Shown: positions 10,476 to 20,332 of the stretch, in pieces | How the letters are laid out: each line of letters begins with the position of its first letter | How positions within the stretch are numbered: position 1 is the stretch's first letter | DNA from: Rhizobium sp. L51/94 | GTDB lineage: Bacteria > Pseudomonadota > Alphaproteobacteria > Rhizobiales > Rhizobiaceae | Assembly (NCBI RefSeq): GCF_019355555.1 | Contig: NZ_CP072141.1 | Location: 659,501 to 723,500, forward strand | DNA: 64,000 nt | Direction of reading: 5' to 3' | The notes under the pieces: generated by a model | Told to the model about the DNA's origin: nothing | The model's input: only the letters and a program-made list of their open reading frames with translations | Database searches by the model: none | Program-made: the position numbers and the translations under genes

Positions 10476-11294
10476 ATGCGCATGAAGAAGTCTGGTTGGG
10501 CGGCGCTCGCAGCCGTGCTCATGATAACGGCGCCGGTGGCAGCCGAGGCTGCGCAGTGCGGCAACACGGCAGCCGGATTTCCGGCCTGGGTCGGTGAGTT
10601 CAAGCAGGAAGCGGCAGCCAAGGGCATCAGCCCCCAGGTTCTCGACCGCGCCTTTGCCGATGTCCACTACAACCAGCCGACGATCCGTGCCGACCGTGGC
10701 CAGAAGAGCTTCAAGCTGTCGTTCGAAGAGTTCATGAAGAAGCGCGGCGGCCAGACGGTCATCAATCGTGGCCGCGGCATGAAGCAGGCGAACGCCGCAT
10801 TGTTTGCCAACATCGAGCGCAAATACGGCGTGCCGGCCGGTCCCCTGATCGCAATCTGGGGCATGGAAACAGGCTTTGGCAGCTATATGGGCAATGAGCA
10901 CACGATGTCCGCCGTCTCGACGCTGTCCTACGATTGCCGCCGCAGCGACTATTTCACCGATCAGCTTTATGCAGCGCTGAAACTGGTTGGCGAAGGCTAT
11001 CTCAGCCCGTCGGCACGTGGCGCAGCCCATGGCGAAATCGGCCAGACGCAGTTTCTGCCACGCAATGTCGTCAATTTCGGCGTTGACGGCGACGGCAATG
11101 GCCGGATCGACATGGTCGGCTCGAAGGCCGATGCGCTCGCCTCGACTGCCAACTTCCTGCGCGGCCACGGCTGGCGTCCAGGCGAGGGCTACCAGCCCGG
11201 CGAACCGAATTTCAATGCCATTGCCGGCTGGAATGCTGCCGTCGTCTATCAGCAGTCGATCGCCTATATCGGTAAGCAGATCGACGGAAAGTAA
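10476..11294 (+). CDS. Lytic murein transglycosylase (MltB / SLT_2 family)
   Basis: A 272-residue secreted enzyme with a signal peptide (about residues 1-26, ending AEAAQ). MltB-family enzymes cut the glycan strand of peptidoglycan and leave 1,6-anhydromuramic ends. The catalytic glutamate is Glu131 in IWGMETGFG, and the substrate groove motif GEIGQTQFLPRN follows. It lacks the C-terminal peptidoglycan-binding domain found in longer relatives. No lipobox cysteine is placed as in E. coli MltB, so a soluble periplasmic form is likely. Starts at 10476 or 10482 are both possible. A terminator follows. Confidence 0.92.
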   Translation: MRMKKSGWAALAAVLMITAPVAAEAAQCGNTAAGFPAWVGEFKQEAAAKGISPQVLDRAFADVHYNQPTIRADRGQKSFKLSFEEFMKKRGGQTVINRGRGMKQANAALFANIERKYGVPAGPLIAIWGMETGFGSYMGNEHTMSAVSTLSYDCRRSDYFTDQLYAALKLVGEGYLSPSARGAAHGEIGQTQFLPRNVVNFGVDGDGNGRIDMVGSKADALASTANFLRGHGWRPGEGYQPGEPNFNAIAGWNAAVVYQQSIAYIGKQIDGK

Positions 11295-11318
11295 GCTTCA
11301 TACTTCGTGTGAATGGTG

Positions 11319-11344
11319 GGCTCCGGGAAACCGGGGCCTTTTTT
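11319..11344 (+). terminator. Terminator after the transglycosylase gene
   Basis: GGCTCCGG (11319-11326) and CCGGGGCC (11331-11338) form a stem with a GAAA loop, followed by TTTTTT. A second perfect hairpin, GCGTTTC (11351-11357) with GAAACGC (11361-11367), follows and may serve the convergent cyclase gene. Confidence 0.8.
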
Positions 11345-11414
11345 ATTTTCGCGTTTCACAGAAACGCAGGATGTCCTGCAGCTTTTATGTAAGCCGCATA
11401 TGCGCGCGACGGCG

Positions 11415-12995
11415 TTAGGCCGGGCTGCTACGGCGTCTCTCGACGATGCCTGAGGTGGCGACGTAGTTCCGGCCGCTGGCCTTAGCTGCGTAGAGCGCCA
11501 TGTCGGCTTTCTTGATCAGGTCCTCGAAATGATCGCCGTGCGCCGAATAGGTCCGGGCAGCGCAGCCAAAGCTGGCGGTGACATCGACGACGCCGCCGTC
11601 GGGCAGCGGAATGCGGGCGTCCTGCACCGCGCGCCGCATCCGCTCGGCAACCGATGCAGCTTCATCCTTGCTGGTGTCGGGCAGCAGGGCTGGAAACTCT
11701 TCGCCGCCGTGGCGCACCAGCAGGTCGACGCCGCGAAAATTGCGCTTGGCAATGGCGGCCACCTGCCGCAGCACATCGTCTCCCACATCGTGGCCATGCT
11801 GGTCGTTGATCTTCTTGAAATGATCGAGATCGAAAAGCACGACAGCAACCGGACGGGCGCGATCCTTGCCAAGCAGCGCCTCTGCAGCAGCCTCGAAGCC
11901 ACGGCGATTGTAGAGGCCTGTCAGCAGGTCCGTCTGCGAGGCGCTGCGCAGTTCGGTCACCAGTTCCTCACGCTCGCGGGTCAGCCGGTCGAGCAGACGC
12001 ATCCCCTTGACCGCGAGACCGCCGACGATGGCCGCCAACAGCGACAGGATGAGTGCCAGACCTACCACTGCCAGCAAATGATAGTGGGCACGCCGCGATA
12101 GTTCGTCGCCGGTATCCTGGAGATTTTGCGTCACGGAGAGGATGTTCTGCCGCAGGAACGCCAGCCGTCCCTCCTCAGCCACCGTCCAGAGGTTGCGCAG
12201 CTCCGGCGTCGGTCGCAGGACGCCGGAGAGGATCGCCTGCGAATAAACATCGGCGCGCTTTTCGCCCGGCTGGTTGAGGAAGTCGATGATGCCGCGTATG
12301 ACCGGCGAAGAGGTGTGAAAGCGCAACCGGTCCGTACCCAGGCGCCGTGTCACGTCGCCTTGCAGCAGCTGCTCGCGCGACATGGCGGAAAAACCGATCT
12401 GTTCGAGGTAATGGCTGCCGATATTGTTGACCACGAGCTCGCCGTGATAGGTCAGAAGGATGCTCATCAGCTCATTCGACTTGCGCAGCAGCAATGGATC
12501 GTGGATCAGGGCTGAGAGGCTGTCGCCAAGGCCCAGCTGGCGAAGTGCTGCCTGCCGGTACATATAGCCGACATTGGCATGGCGGCCGTAGCGCCCGTCG
12601 TCGATGGCCGACCTGAGGCCGACGATCCGGCTGTAACCGAAGCGCAGCCGTGACAGCTGGCCATTGATGCCACCGGAAAATTTGTCCGCTGAGGGCAGTC
12701 GCGCAAAGAAGTGCCTGCGGGCGCTGTCGACGGCATCCCTTGTGCTGCGCATTGCTGCTGCGGTGTCGGGATTTCTATCGAGCAGGAAGGCCTGCGTTGC
12801 CACCATTTCGGCCGGAATTTCCGTCGAGGCAATGGCGCCGCCGTGCGCCAGCATTTCGGCTACCAGCCGGTCTGCCTCCAGCGTCCGGTACTGCTCGAAG
12901 GACGACGCGATCAGCAGAAGTCCGGCCGCCATCATGAAAGCAAACGGCAGGAGGATCGCAGCAAGGACTGTTTTCTTGATGGTCTGGAATTGCAT
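11415..12995 (-). CDS. Membrane diguanylate cyclase (GGDEF domain)
   Basis: A 526-residue protein with a membrane helix near residues 5-30, a large (about 280-residue) periplasmic sensor region without a recognised fold, a second helix (about 310-335) and a C-terminal GGDEF domain. The active-site loop is GGEEF (430-434), which is a functional variant. The inhibitory I-site RxxD is present as RGVD (421-424), exactly five residues before GGEEF, so product feedback is expected. It should make cyclic di-GMP from two GTP in response to an unknown periplasmic signal. The start is set at 12995 because AAAGG lies seven bases before it; the frame extends to 13040. No EAL domain is present. Confidence 0.92.
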   Translation of the reverse strand: MQFQTIKKTVLAAILLPFAFMMAAGLLLIASSFEQYRTLEADRLVAEMLAHGGAIASTEIPAEMVATQAFLLDRNPDTAAAMRSTRDAVDSARRHFFARLPSADKFSGGINGQLSRLRFGYSRIVGLRSAIDDGRYGRHANVGYMYRQAALRQLGLGDSLSALIHDPLLLRKSNELMSILLTYHGELVVNNIGSHYLEQIGFSAMSREQLLQGDVTRRLGTDRLRFHTSSPVIRGIIDFLNQPGEKRADVYSQAILSGVLRPTPELRNLWTVAEEGRLAFLRQNILSVTQNLQDTGDELSRRAHYHLLAVVGLALILSLLAAIVGGLAVKGMRLLDRLTREREELVTELRSASQTDLLTGLYNRRGFEAAAEALLGKDRARPVAVVLFDLDHFKKINDQHGHDVGDDVLRQVAAIAKRNFRGVDLLVRHGGEEFPALLPDTSKDEAASVAERMRRAVQDARIPLPDGGVVDVTASFGCAARTYSAHGDHFEDLIKKADMALYAAKASGRNYVATSGIVERRRSSPA

Positions 12996-13096
12996 GGATG
13001 CGCCTTTACGGGTCCATCCATTTCCTGCCAGCGGATGCACTCATAGCGATATTAACAGATATCGCTTGAAAAGTGACCACGTAAATAGGGGGGGTA

Positions 13097-13738
13097 TCAA
13101 GCGCCGGGACGGATGAAGTCGCCGGTTTCGCCGTCCATGACCCACAATTCGCCCGTCGAGATGTCGAACCATGCGCCGTGAAGCTGCAACTGGCCCTCTT
13201 TTTCGAGTTCGCGGATATCCGGGAAGCTGCGCAGATTGGCGATCGAATTGCGAATGGAAACGCGCTCGAGTGCCGTCTGACGCTCGCCCTGGGTCATCAT
13301 GTCGTTGTTCTGGATCTGCTCGGCCGCAGTGGAAACCAGCGACATCCAGCGACCGATGAAATCACCGGGAGAAAGCGGCTCGGAGCTCGGGTCGAGGGCA
13401 GCACGGATACCGCCGCAGCGACCGTGGCCCATGACGACGATGTTCTTGATCTTCAGCGCCTGCACGGCAAACTCGAGTGCTGCCGATGTCGCATGGAAAT
13501 TGCCATCCGGCTCATAGGGCGGCACGATGTTTGCGACGTTGCGGATGACGAACATCTCGCCGGGACCGGCATCGAAAATTGTTTCCGGGGCTGCCCGCGA
13601 ATCGGAACAGGCAATCACCATTGTCGAGGGGCTTTGGCCCTGCTCCGCAAGGCTGCGATAGCGCTCGCGCTCGTCAACGTAGCGCCCGCCCATGAAGCTG
13701 TTGTAGCCGTCGATCAGGAAAGAAGGAAAAGTGTGCAT
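13097..13738 (-). CDS. Beta-class carbonic anhydrase
   Basis: A 213-residue zinc enzyme that interconverts CO2 and bicarbonate in the cytosol. The zinc site and its partners are intact: CSDSR (Cys44, Asp46, Arg48) and HGRCGG (His105, Cys108). The length and GYNSFMGGRY N-terminus fit the beta class found in rhizobia. It lies 68 bases downstream of pdxY on the same strand, so the two may be co-transcribed. Bicarbonate supply to carboxylases is the usual role; nothing here points to a special one. Confidence 0.95.
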   Translation of the reverse strand: MHTFPSFLIDGYNSFMGGRYVDERERYRSLAEQGQSPSTMVIACSDSRAAPETIFDAGPGEMFVIRNVANIVPPYEPDGNFHATSAALEFAVQALKIKNIVVMGHGRCGGIRAALDPSSEPLSPGDFIGRWMSLVSTAAEQIQNNDMMTQGERQTALERVSIRNSIANLRSFPDIRELEKEGQLQLHGAWFDISTGELWVMDGETGDFIRPGA

Positions 13739-13806
13739 GCATCCCGATTAGCGCGGCGAGACGCCGAGATCAACAGTCGAGATGTTAAAAATTTGTGTCA
13801 CCGCCG

Positions 13807-14682
13807 CTAGCGCTTGCGACGGTGGGCCGGATGCATGAGGTGGCGCATCTGCACCATGGCCATCGGTGTCGACAGGCTGGCCGCGTCGGCCGCCAGCGTC
13901 AGTTCGTCACTGCCGCGCTTCACGGCACGGGCGAGCACCTCGTAGACGCTGGCTGTTGCCAGCTGCAGCGCCCGCTCCTCTTCCATGCCGGACATCAGCC
14001 GCGACAGGAACAGTGCCGCCAGCAGGTCGCCGAGACCGTTCGGGGCGTTGTCGATTGCCCGGTGTTCGGCCAGCAGCGCGTTGCGACCGCTGAGATAGAG
14101 ATTGCCGGTGCCGCCGGCCATCATCGGCACCGCCGAAGTCACGAGCATGCGCGACGGACCGAGCGCCAGGGCTGCTTCCATCACGGCATTGTTGTCGTCG
14201 AGCGGCGCACCGGAAAGCCAGGCAAGCTCGTAGCGGTTCGGCGTTGCCAGCGAGGCGAGGGGCAAGAGATGGTCGCGGATGGCTTCCGCCGTCGGCTGCG
14301 GCACGTAGAGCCCGCCGAGATCGCCGATGACGGGATCGCAGGCATAGAACAGGTCCGGCGTCTTTTCGCGCATCGCCGTGATCAGCCGGGCGACCGAATG
14401 TGCCTGGGCGGCATTGGCGAAGTAGCCGGACAGCACGGCCTTGACCTCCGGAAGCCAGGGTGCCGCCAGCAGGTCATCGATGGCAAGGTCGAAATCGGCT
14501 TCAGGAAATGTCAGCCGTGTCGATCTTCCATGGCCGGGGTGCCATGGCAAAACAATGGTTGGCAGCGCCCAGACGGGATGCCCCAGCGTCTCCAGCGCAA
14601 AGACGGCAGCGCGGTTACCCACCGAGCCCCGCACCACGTGGCTGGAAATGACAAGGACCGCGCCCTCTGCTGTGTCCGACAT
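13807..14682 (-). CDS. pdxY: Pyridoxal kinase PdxY
   Basis: A 291-residue kinase of the ribokinase-like superfamily that phosphorylates pyridoxal to pyridoxal 5'-phosphate (vitamin B6 salvage). Family marks are the early SSHVVRGSVGNRAA segment that binds the vitamin, the central CDPVIGD that contacts ATP/metal, TPNRYELAWLSG, and NAPNGLGDLLAALFL, which replaces the usual GTGD anion-hole motif in this subfamily. The start MSDTAEGAVLVISSHV is typical. Carbonic anhydrase follows downstream. A PLP-handling gene (yggS) also occurs in this window, but far away and not in the same operon. Confidence 0.93.
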   Translation of the reverse strand: MSDTAEGAVLVISSHVVRGSVGNRAAVFALETLGHPVWALPTIVLPWHPGHGRSTRLTFPEADFDLAIDDLLAAPWLPEVKAVLSGYFANAAQAHSVARLITAMREKTPDLFYACDPVIGDLGGLYVPQPTAEAIRDHLLPLASLATPNRYELAWLSGAPLDDNNAVMEAALALGPSRMLVTSAVPMMAGGTGNLYLSGRNALLAEHRAIDNAPNGLGDLLAALFLSRLMSGMEEERALQLATASVYEVLARAVKRGSDELTLAADAASLSTPMAMVQMRHLMHPAHRRKR

Positions 14683-14839
14683 GGTGATGACTTTCGGTGA
14701 TGGCTGGCCGTGTTTACGGAATGTTTGATGAGGCGTTCGCGGTTGCCTGTCAACGAAGATTGACGTTGCCTGGCAGACCGCGCCAAAATCACGGTCGCGT
14801 CGGCCACTCGGGAGGTCCGGGCCTGCGCCGCCTGGAACG

Positions 14840-15160
14840 TTACAAGTAGCGCTGCACCCTGGCCTGCAAAAGTGCGATGAGCCTTTGGTCCATGAAGGTG
14901 TAGTCGTCCGGAATGTCGAGGCAGATGATCCGCTTGCCCTTCAGCACGGATCGGTATCGGCGCTGTATCTTGGATCGATGGATTTTCTCCATCGCGAAGA
15001 TGATGTCTGCCCATTCGACCAACTCCGTCGACAGAGGATTTTCGGCATCGTTGTTTGTGCCAGCCGACATAACCTCGATGTCACGCCTGCCGGCAAATAC
15101 CTGCTCGGCCGTCGGACTGCGAAGCTTGTTTTGACTGCAGACGAAGAGGATGTTTTGCAT
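14840..15160 (-). CDS. Short low-molecular-weight protein tyrosine phosphatase-like protein
   Basis: A 106-residue protein with the phosphate-binding loop of low-molecular-weight tyrosine phosphatases: VCSQNKLRSPTAE, giving the C-x5-R-S signature (Cys8, Arg14, Ser15). Classical members are about 150 residues and place a DP(Y/F) acid near the C-terminus; here the candidate acid region is DIPDDY (82-87). The protein is therefore a trimmed version that keeps the catalytic loop. Substrate unknown. It is alone between pdxY and the divergently transcribed glutamate dehydrogenase gene. Confidence 0.82.
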   Translation of the reverse strand: MQNILFVCSQNKLRSPTAEQVFAGRRDIEVMSAGTNNDAENPLSTELVEWADIIFAMEKIHRSKIQRRYRSVLKGKRIICLDIPDDYTFMDQRLIALLQARVQRYL

Positions 15161-15318
15161 GTCGAGATCTCTGTGTAATTAAATCGAACGCGGTGACCGT
15201 AGCGCCGGTGAAGCCAAAACGCGGTTCGATCTTACCACCCCGTCATAATCTTTTGCGGTTGCATCTCTATCGCTTCTGAAGTCTGCTTGGGAGCAGGATG
15301 CGTCGGGAGAGTGCAATC

Positions 15319-18300
15319 ATGGCCAGAATGAACCCCAAGCGGGAAAAGCTGATCGAGGCGGCGGTCAAGGCGGCCGAAGCGTCGGGCAAGACCTACCTCG
15401 ATCCGAAAATCCTGTTCGGGCAGGCCAGCAACGACGACATGGCCCGCTACAGCGCCGAAATGCTGGCACTGACCGCCATTCACACCGCAGACGAACTCGG
15501 CCGCTGGTCCGGCGAGGCCCGTATCACCGTTGCGCCGATAGAGGGAGTCGCACCCGGCGGCGTTGCTGTCTCGGTGCTGTCGATCACCGACCGCAACATG
15601 CCGTTTCTCTACGAATCGGTGATGGGCGAAGTCACCAGCACCTACCGCGACGTGGCGATGGCCGTGCACCCGATCCTGTCGCTGCAGCCGGACGGCACGC
15701 CGGCCCTGAAGGCGGCGCAGGCCGGCGATCCCGGCCAGCGCGTCAGCCATATCCAGCTGCACTTGGCGCCGTTGACGGCGGAGCAGGCAGATGCCCTCAT
15801 CGTCCGCGTCAGGACGGTACTGGAGCAGACACATCTCTCGGTGGGCGACTGGCAGCCGATGCTGGCGCGGCTCGACACTGTCATCGACGAACTCAGCGCA
15901 CATGCCGCTGGGCGCCGTGCGGCAGAGCGCGACGAGGCACTGGCCTTCCTGTCCTGGCTTCGGGACGACAATTTCACCTTCCTCGGCATGCGTGACTACG
16001 TCTATTCCGGCAAGGGCAAGCAAGCGACCGTCGAGCGGGACCGTGGCACGGGCCTTGGCATTCTCGCCAATCCGGACGTCCGCGTGCTGCGCCAGGGGAG
16101 CGATGCCGTGACCACGACGCCAGAAATCCTGGCGTTCCTCGATGGCCCGGATTTCCTCATCGTCACCAAGGCCAACGTCAAGTCGCTGGTACATCGCCGC
16201 GCCTACATGGATTATGTCGGCGTCAAACGTTTCGACGAGAAGGGCAATGTCGTCGGCGAACTGCGCATCGTCGGGTTGTTCACCTCGATTGCCTACACCG
16301 CCGAACTGTCGGACATTCCGCTGCTGCGGGCCAAGGCCCAGAAGGTCACGGACCATTTCGGCTTCGATCCGACCAGCCATTCCGGCCGCATGCTGCAGAA
16401 CACGCTGGAATCCTATCCCCGCGACGATCTCTTCCAGATCGACACGAGCCTGCTCGCCACCTTCTGCGAGCAGATCAACGACCTCGCCGACCGGCCTCGA
16501 GTGAGGGTCCTGCCGCGCATCGACCATTTCGACCGCTTCGTGTCCGTCATCGTCTATGTGCCGCGCGAAGAGTACGATTCGGTCGTCCGCGAAAAGATCG
16601 GCGCCTATCTGCGGACCGTCTATGACGGCCGCGTTTCGGCCTATTATCCGGCCTTTCCGGAAGGCGGCGTGGCGCGCGTGCATTTCATCATCGGCCGCAC
16701 CATCGGTCGCACGCCGCATATCGCGCAAGCCGTGCTGGAAGATGCCGTCCGGGCAATCGCTGCCCGCTGGATCGACCGGCTGGAGGCGCTGGCCGGCCCG
16801 GCAGCGCCCGGCCTCACCGTCAGCCAGGCGTTCCAGGAGGCCTTTTCCCCGGAAGAGACCGCGGCCGACCTGCCGGCCATCATGGCCTGCGCCGGCGATG
16901 CGCCGATCCGCATCGGCTTCTACAGGCGCTCCTTCGGCGACACCGACGTGCTGTCGCTAAAAATCTTCCACGGCGAGGGCAACCTTGCCCTGTCGCGTCG
17001 CGTACCGCTGCTTGAAAACCTGGGCTTCAATGTGCTCAGCGAACGCACCTTCGACATCCACGTCGAGGGGTCCGGGATCAGCGGCGATGTGGTGTTGCAC
17101 GACATGGAGCTGGAGGCGCGCGACGGCGTCGCCTTCGATCTCAAGCGCCACGGCGCAGCCCTCGAGGAAGCCTTTCTCGCGGCTTTCGAAGGCAGCATCG
17201 ACAATGATGTTTTCAACCGGCTTATCGTCTCGGCCGACCTCACCGCGCGAACCGCCAATATCCTGCGCGCCTACGCTCGCTATCTGCGCCAGGCCGGCAT
17301 CGCCTATTCGCAGGACTATATCGCCACGACACTCGACAAATATCCTGCCATTGCGGCCAGCATCGTCCGGCTGTTTCACGATTCGCTCGACCCGACGCTG
17401 GAGGAAAAGCCGCGCCTGAAACGCTTGGCGACCCTGCATGCAGCGATCGAAACCGACCTCGCCTCCGTGCCGAGCCTCGATGACGACCGCATTTTGCGGC
17501 GCTATGTCAACGCCGTCGACGCGACGCTGCGCACCAACTATTTCCAGCGCAGTGCCGACGGTTCTCCAAAGGCGATGTTCGCGATCAAGCTTGACCCGAA
17601 GCAGCTTGACGGATTGCCGGAACCCCGGCCCTTCCGCGAGATCTTCGTCTACGGCGTCGAGGTGGAGGGCGTGCATCTGCGCTTCGGCAAGGTGGCCCGC
17701 GGCGGCCTGCGCTGGTCCGACCGGGCGGAAGACTACCGCACCGAGGTGCTCGGGCTCGTCAAGGCGCAGCAGGTGAAGAACGCCGTTATCGTGCCTGTCG
17801 GTGCCAAGGGCGGCTTCTATCCGAAACAATTGCCGGCCGGCGGCAGCCGCGATGCCATCTTCAATGTCGGCCGGGAGGCCTACAAGACGTACATCCGCAC
17901 GCTGCTTTCGATCACCGACAATATCTCCGGCGCCGATATCATTCCGCCTCCGGATACATTGCGGCTGGACGGCGACGATCCCTATTTCGTCGTTGCAGCC
18001 GACAAGGGAACCGCGACATTCTCCGATACCGCCAACGGTCTGGCGCAGGAGGCCGGCTTCTGGCTCGACGACGCCTTTGCCTCGGGCGGATCGGCCGGCT
18101 ACGACCACAAGAAGATGGGGATCACCGCGCGCGGCGCCTGGGAGACCGTCAAGCGACATTTCCGCGAACTCGATATCGACATCCAGACGACGCCGTTCAG
18201 CGTTGTCGGCGTCGGCGACATGTCGGGCGACGTGTTCGGCAACGGCATGCTGCTGTCGCCGAAAATCCGGCTGATCGCCGCCTTCGACCACCGCGATATC

Positions 18301-20094
18301 GTCATCGACCCCGATCCCGACATGGCCGCGACGCTCGCCGAGCGCCAGCGCCTGTTCGACCTGCCGCGCTCCAGCTGGCAGGATTTCGACAAGAGCCTGC
18401 TGTCTGCGGGCGGCATGATCATTCCGCGTTCGGCGAAGTCTGTGACGCTCACCAGGGAAGCCGCGGCTGCCATCGGGCTCGACAGGACGGTTGCCACGCC
18501 GTTCGAAATCATTACCGCCATCCTCAAATGCCAGGCCGACCTGCTATGGTTCGGCGGTATCGGCACCTATGTGAAATCGCCGACCGAAACCGACGCCGAT
18601 GTCGGCGACCGTGCCAACGATCCGATCCGCATCAATGCCGACGAGGTCCGCGCGCGGGTGATCGGCGAGGGCGCCAATCTCGGCGTCACGCAAAAGGGCC
18701 GCATTGCCTATTGCCTGAAGGGCGGCCGATGCAATTCCGACGCCATCGACAATTCTGCGGGCGTCAACACGTCCGACGTAGAGGTCAACATCAAAATCGC
18801 CCTTGCCTCCGCCATGCAGGACGGTCGCCTGACACGCGCCAGGCGTGACCAACTCCTCGCATCGATGACCTCAGAGGTCGCAGCCCTAGTGTTGCGTAAC
18901 AACTATCTGCAATCGCTGGCTATTTCGCTGACGGAGCGTAAGGGAACCGGCAACGGCCTGGAGCTCGGCCGCTTCATCAGCGTGCTTGAATCCGCCCGCA
19001 AGCTCAGCCGCAAGGTCGAGACGCTGCCGGATGAGGCGACCTTCGCCGAGCGCTACGCCAACGACCGGCCTCTCACCCGACCGGAAATCGGCGTGCTGCT
19101 CTCTTACGCCAAGATCGTGCTGTTCGATGCACTGCTCGAGAGCGCCCTGCCGGACGATCCCTATTTTGCCGCAACGCTGACCGGCTATTTCCCGCAGAAA
19201 ATGCATCGCGGCCATGCAGCCGATATCGCCGGACACCGGCTTCGGCGCGAGATTGTCGCTACCAGTCTTGCCAACGAGGCGATCAATCGCGGCGGTCCGG
19301 CTTTTGTCGTGTCGATGATGGATGCAACGGCGGCCGCCGCTTCCGAGGTCGTCAAGGCAGCCGTGCTCGCCCGCGACGGGTTCGATCTCGACCGGCTGTG
19401 GGATAGCGTCGACGGGCTCGACGGCAAGATCGGCGGCGAAGTGCAGAACCGGCTCTACGGCGACATCGGGCAGATCTACACCGTGCTGACCCGGCTGCTG
19501 TTGAAGACAAGCATGGTCAAGTCAGAGATCGGCGAGACCGTTGGCCGGCTGCAGGCGGCAGCGAAAAAGCTGCGGCCCTTACTGTCGAGCCGGATCCCGG
19601 CCGAATTTGCCGCCGAGATCGATGCCCGGCGCAACGATTACGCAGCGGCCGGCGTGCCCGAAGGCCTTGCCGGCGAGATTGCCGCACTCGGTACGTTCCT
19701 GCTGGTACCCGATGTCATGCAAATTGCCGAACAGACGGGCGAGGCGCTAGCGCGCGCCGCAGAAACCTACTTCGAGGTGTCGCAGACCTTCCGGGTCAGC
19801 CGCCTGCTGGTTTCCGGCAGCCGCATTGTCACCGGCGATCACTACGAAAACCTGGCGCTCGCCCGCAGCCTCGACCGCATCGCCACGGCGCGTCGCGACA
19901 TCGTCATCTCGGCGCTCAATGCCCACCCCCAGGACCGCCAGCCGCTTGCCGCCTGGCACGCCAGCGACCGCATCCGCATCAACCGCATCGCCGAGGAACT
20001 GGCGGGCCTTAGCGAAGGCGGCGAGGCAAATCTCGCCCGCATCACCGTCGCCGCCGGCCTGCTCGGCGACCTCGCCCACGATTTGCCGAGGTGA
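15319..20094 (+). CDS. gdhB: NAD-specific glutamate dehydrogenase, large (180-kDa) class
   Basis: A very large catabolic glutamate dehydrogenase of about 1,591 residues (1,598 if the ATG at 15298 is used). It deaminates glutamate to 2-oxoglutarate with NAD. The N-terminal half carries ACT-like regulatory regions typical of the class. The catalytic core lies around residues 800-1200, with RGGLRWSDR, VPVGAKGGFYPKQ, GVGDMSGDVFGNGML and WFGGIGTYVKS all present. A long helical C-terminal domain follows. Size and motifs separate it from the 450-residue GDHs. The start is uncertain between 15298 and 15319; the shorter begins MARMNPKREKLIEA and fits relatives better. It is monocistronic, with about 140 bases upstream for its promoter. 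Confidence 0.94.
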   Translation: MARMNPKREKLIEAAVKAAEASGKTYLDPKILFGQASNDDMARYSAEMLALTAIHTADELGRWSGEARITVAPIEGVAPGGVAVSVLSITDRNMPFLYESVMGEVTSTYRDVAMAVHPILSLQPDGTPALKAAQAGDPGQRVSHIQLHLAPLTAEQADALIVRVRTVLEQTHLSVGDWQPMLARLDTVIDELSAHAAGRRAAERDEALAFLSWLRDDNFTFLGMRDYVYSGKGKQATVERDRGTGLGILANPDVRVLRQGSDAVTTTPEILAFLDGPDFLIVTKANVKSLVHRRAYMDYVGVKRFDEKGNVVGELRIVGLFTSIAYTAELSDIPLLRAKAQKVTDHFGFDPTSHSGRMLQNTLESYPRDDLFQIDTSLLATFCEQINDLADRPRVRVLPRIDHFDRFVSVIVYVPREEYDSVVREKIGAYLRTVYDGRVSAYYPAFPEGGVARVHFIIGRTIGRTPHIAQAVLEDAVRAIAARWIDRLEALAGPAAPGLTVSQAFQEAFSPEETAADLPAIMACAGDAPIRIGFYRRSFGDTDVLSLKIFHGEGNLALSRRVPLLENLGFNVLSERTFDIHVEGSGISGDVVLHDMELEARDGVAFDLKRHGAALEEAFLAAFEGSIDNDVFNRLIVSADLTARTANILRAYARYLRQAGIAYSQDYIATTLDKYPAIAASIVRLFHDSLDPTLEEKPRLKRLATLHAAIETDLASVPSLDDDRILRRYVNAVDATLRTNYFQRSADGSPKAMFAIKLDPKQLDGLPEPRPFREIFVYGVEVEGVHLRFGKVARGGLRWSDRAEDYRTEVLGLVKAQQVKNAVIVPVGAKGGFYPKQLPAGGSRDAIFNVGREAYKTYIRTLLSITDNISGADIIPPPDTLRLDGDDPYFVVAADKGTATFSDTANGLAQEAGFWLDDAFASGGSAGYDHKKMGITARGAWETVKRHFRELDIDIQTTPFSVVGVGDMSGDVFGNGMLLSPKIRLIAAFDHRDIVIDPDPDMAATLAERQRLFDLPRSSWQDFDKSLLSAGGMIIPRSAKSVTLTREAAAAIGLDRTVATPFEIITAILKCQADLLWFGGIGTYVKSPTETDADVGDRANDPIRINADEVRARVIGEGANLGVTQKGRIAYCLKGGRCNSDAIDNSAGVNTSDVEVNIKIALASAMQDGRLTRARRDQLLASMTSEVAALVLRNNYLQSLAISLTERKGTGNGLELGRFISVLESARKLSRKVETLPDEATFAERYANDRPLTRPEIGVLLSYAKIVLFDALLESALPDDPYFAATLTGYFPQKMHRGHAADIAGHRLRREIVATSLANEAINRGGPAFVVSMMDATAAAASEVVKAAVLARDGFDLDRLWDSVDGLDGKIGGEVQNRLYGDIGQIYTVLTRLLLKTSMVKSEIGETVGRLQAAAKKLRPLLSSRIPAEFAAEIDARRNDYAAAGVPEGLAGEIAALGTFLLVPDVMQIAEQTGEALARAAETYFEVSQTFRVSRLLVSGSRIVTGDHYENLALARSLDRIATARRDIVISALNAHPQDRQPLAAWHASDRIRINRIAEELAGLSEGGEANLARITVAAGLLGDLAHDLPR

Positions 20095-20106
20095 TTGCCA
20101 CGACTT

Positions 20107-20158
20107 CCCTCATCTCTGTGCTCGTCACAGAGATCCAGTCACGGCGCGGCTGCGCCGT
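20107..20158. repeat. Rhizobium-type palindromic repeat, copy 1
   Basis: Starts CCCTCATCTCTGTG and contains CTCTGTG (20114-20120), spacer CTCGT, CACAGAG (20126-20132), then ATCCAGTC and a second hairpin ACGGCGC/GCGCCGT (20141-20147 and 20152-20158). The same layout recurs at 31691-31723. It lies just past the glutamate dehydrogenase stop and resembles the small dispersed palindromes common in Rhizobium and Agrobacterium intergenic DNA. Confidence 0.65.
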
Positions 20159-20332
20159 GCGATGACCTTGGCGGCAAGGGAAGTTTGCCCAATGCGCCCA
20201 TGAATTCGGAGGCGTCGGATTACTCAAACGAGCACGTTTGCGAGCGCCTAAACCGGCCTCAGGTTGCTTGCGCGGGGCCTTTCGGGATGACAAGGTCCGG
20301 CGGGAGGCTGGCGGAATAGCAGGGATATAGCT

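Noticed and set aside
15232..18291. Two long minus-strand frames opposite the glutamate dehydrogenase gene
   Set aside because: Antisense shadows; the plus strand carries all GDH motifs.
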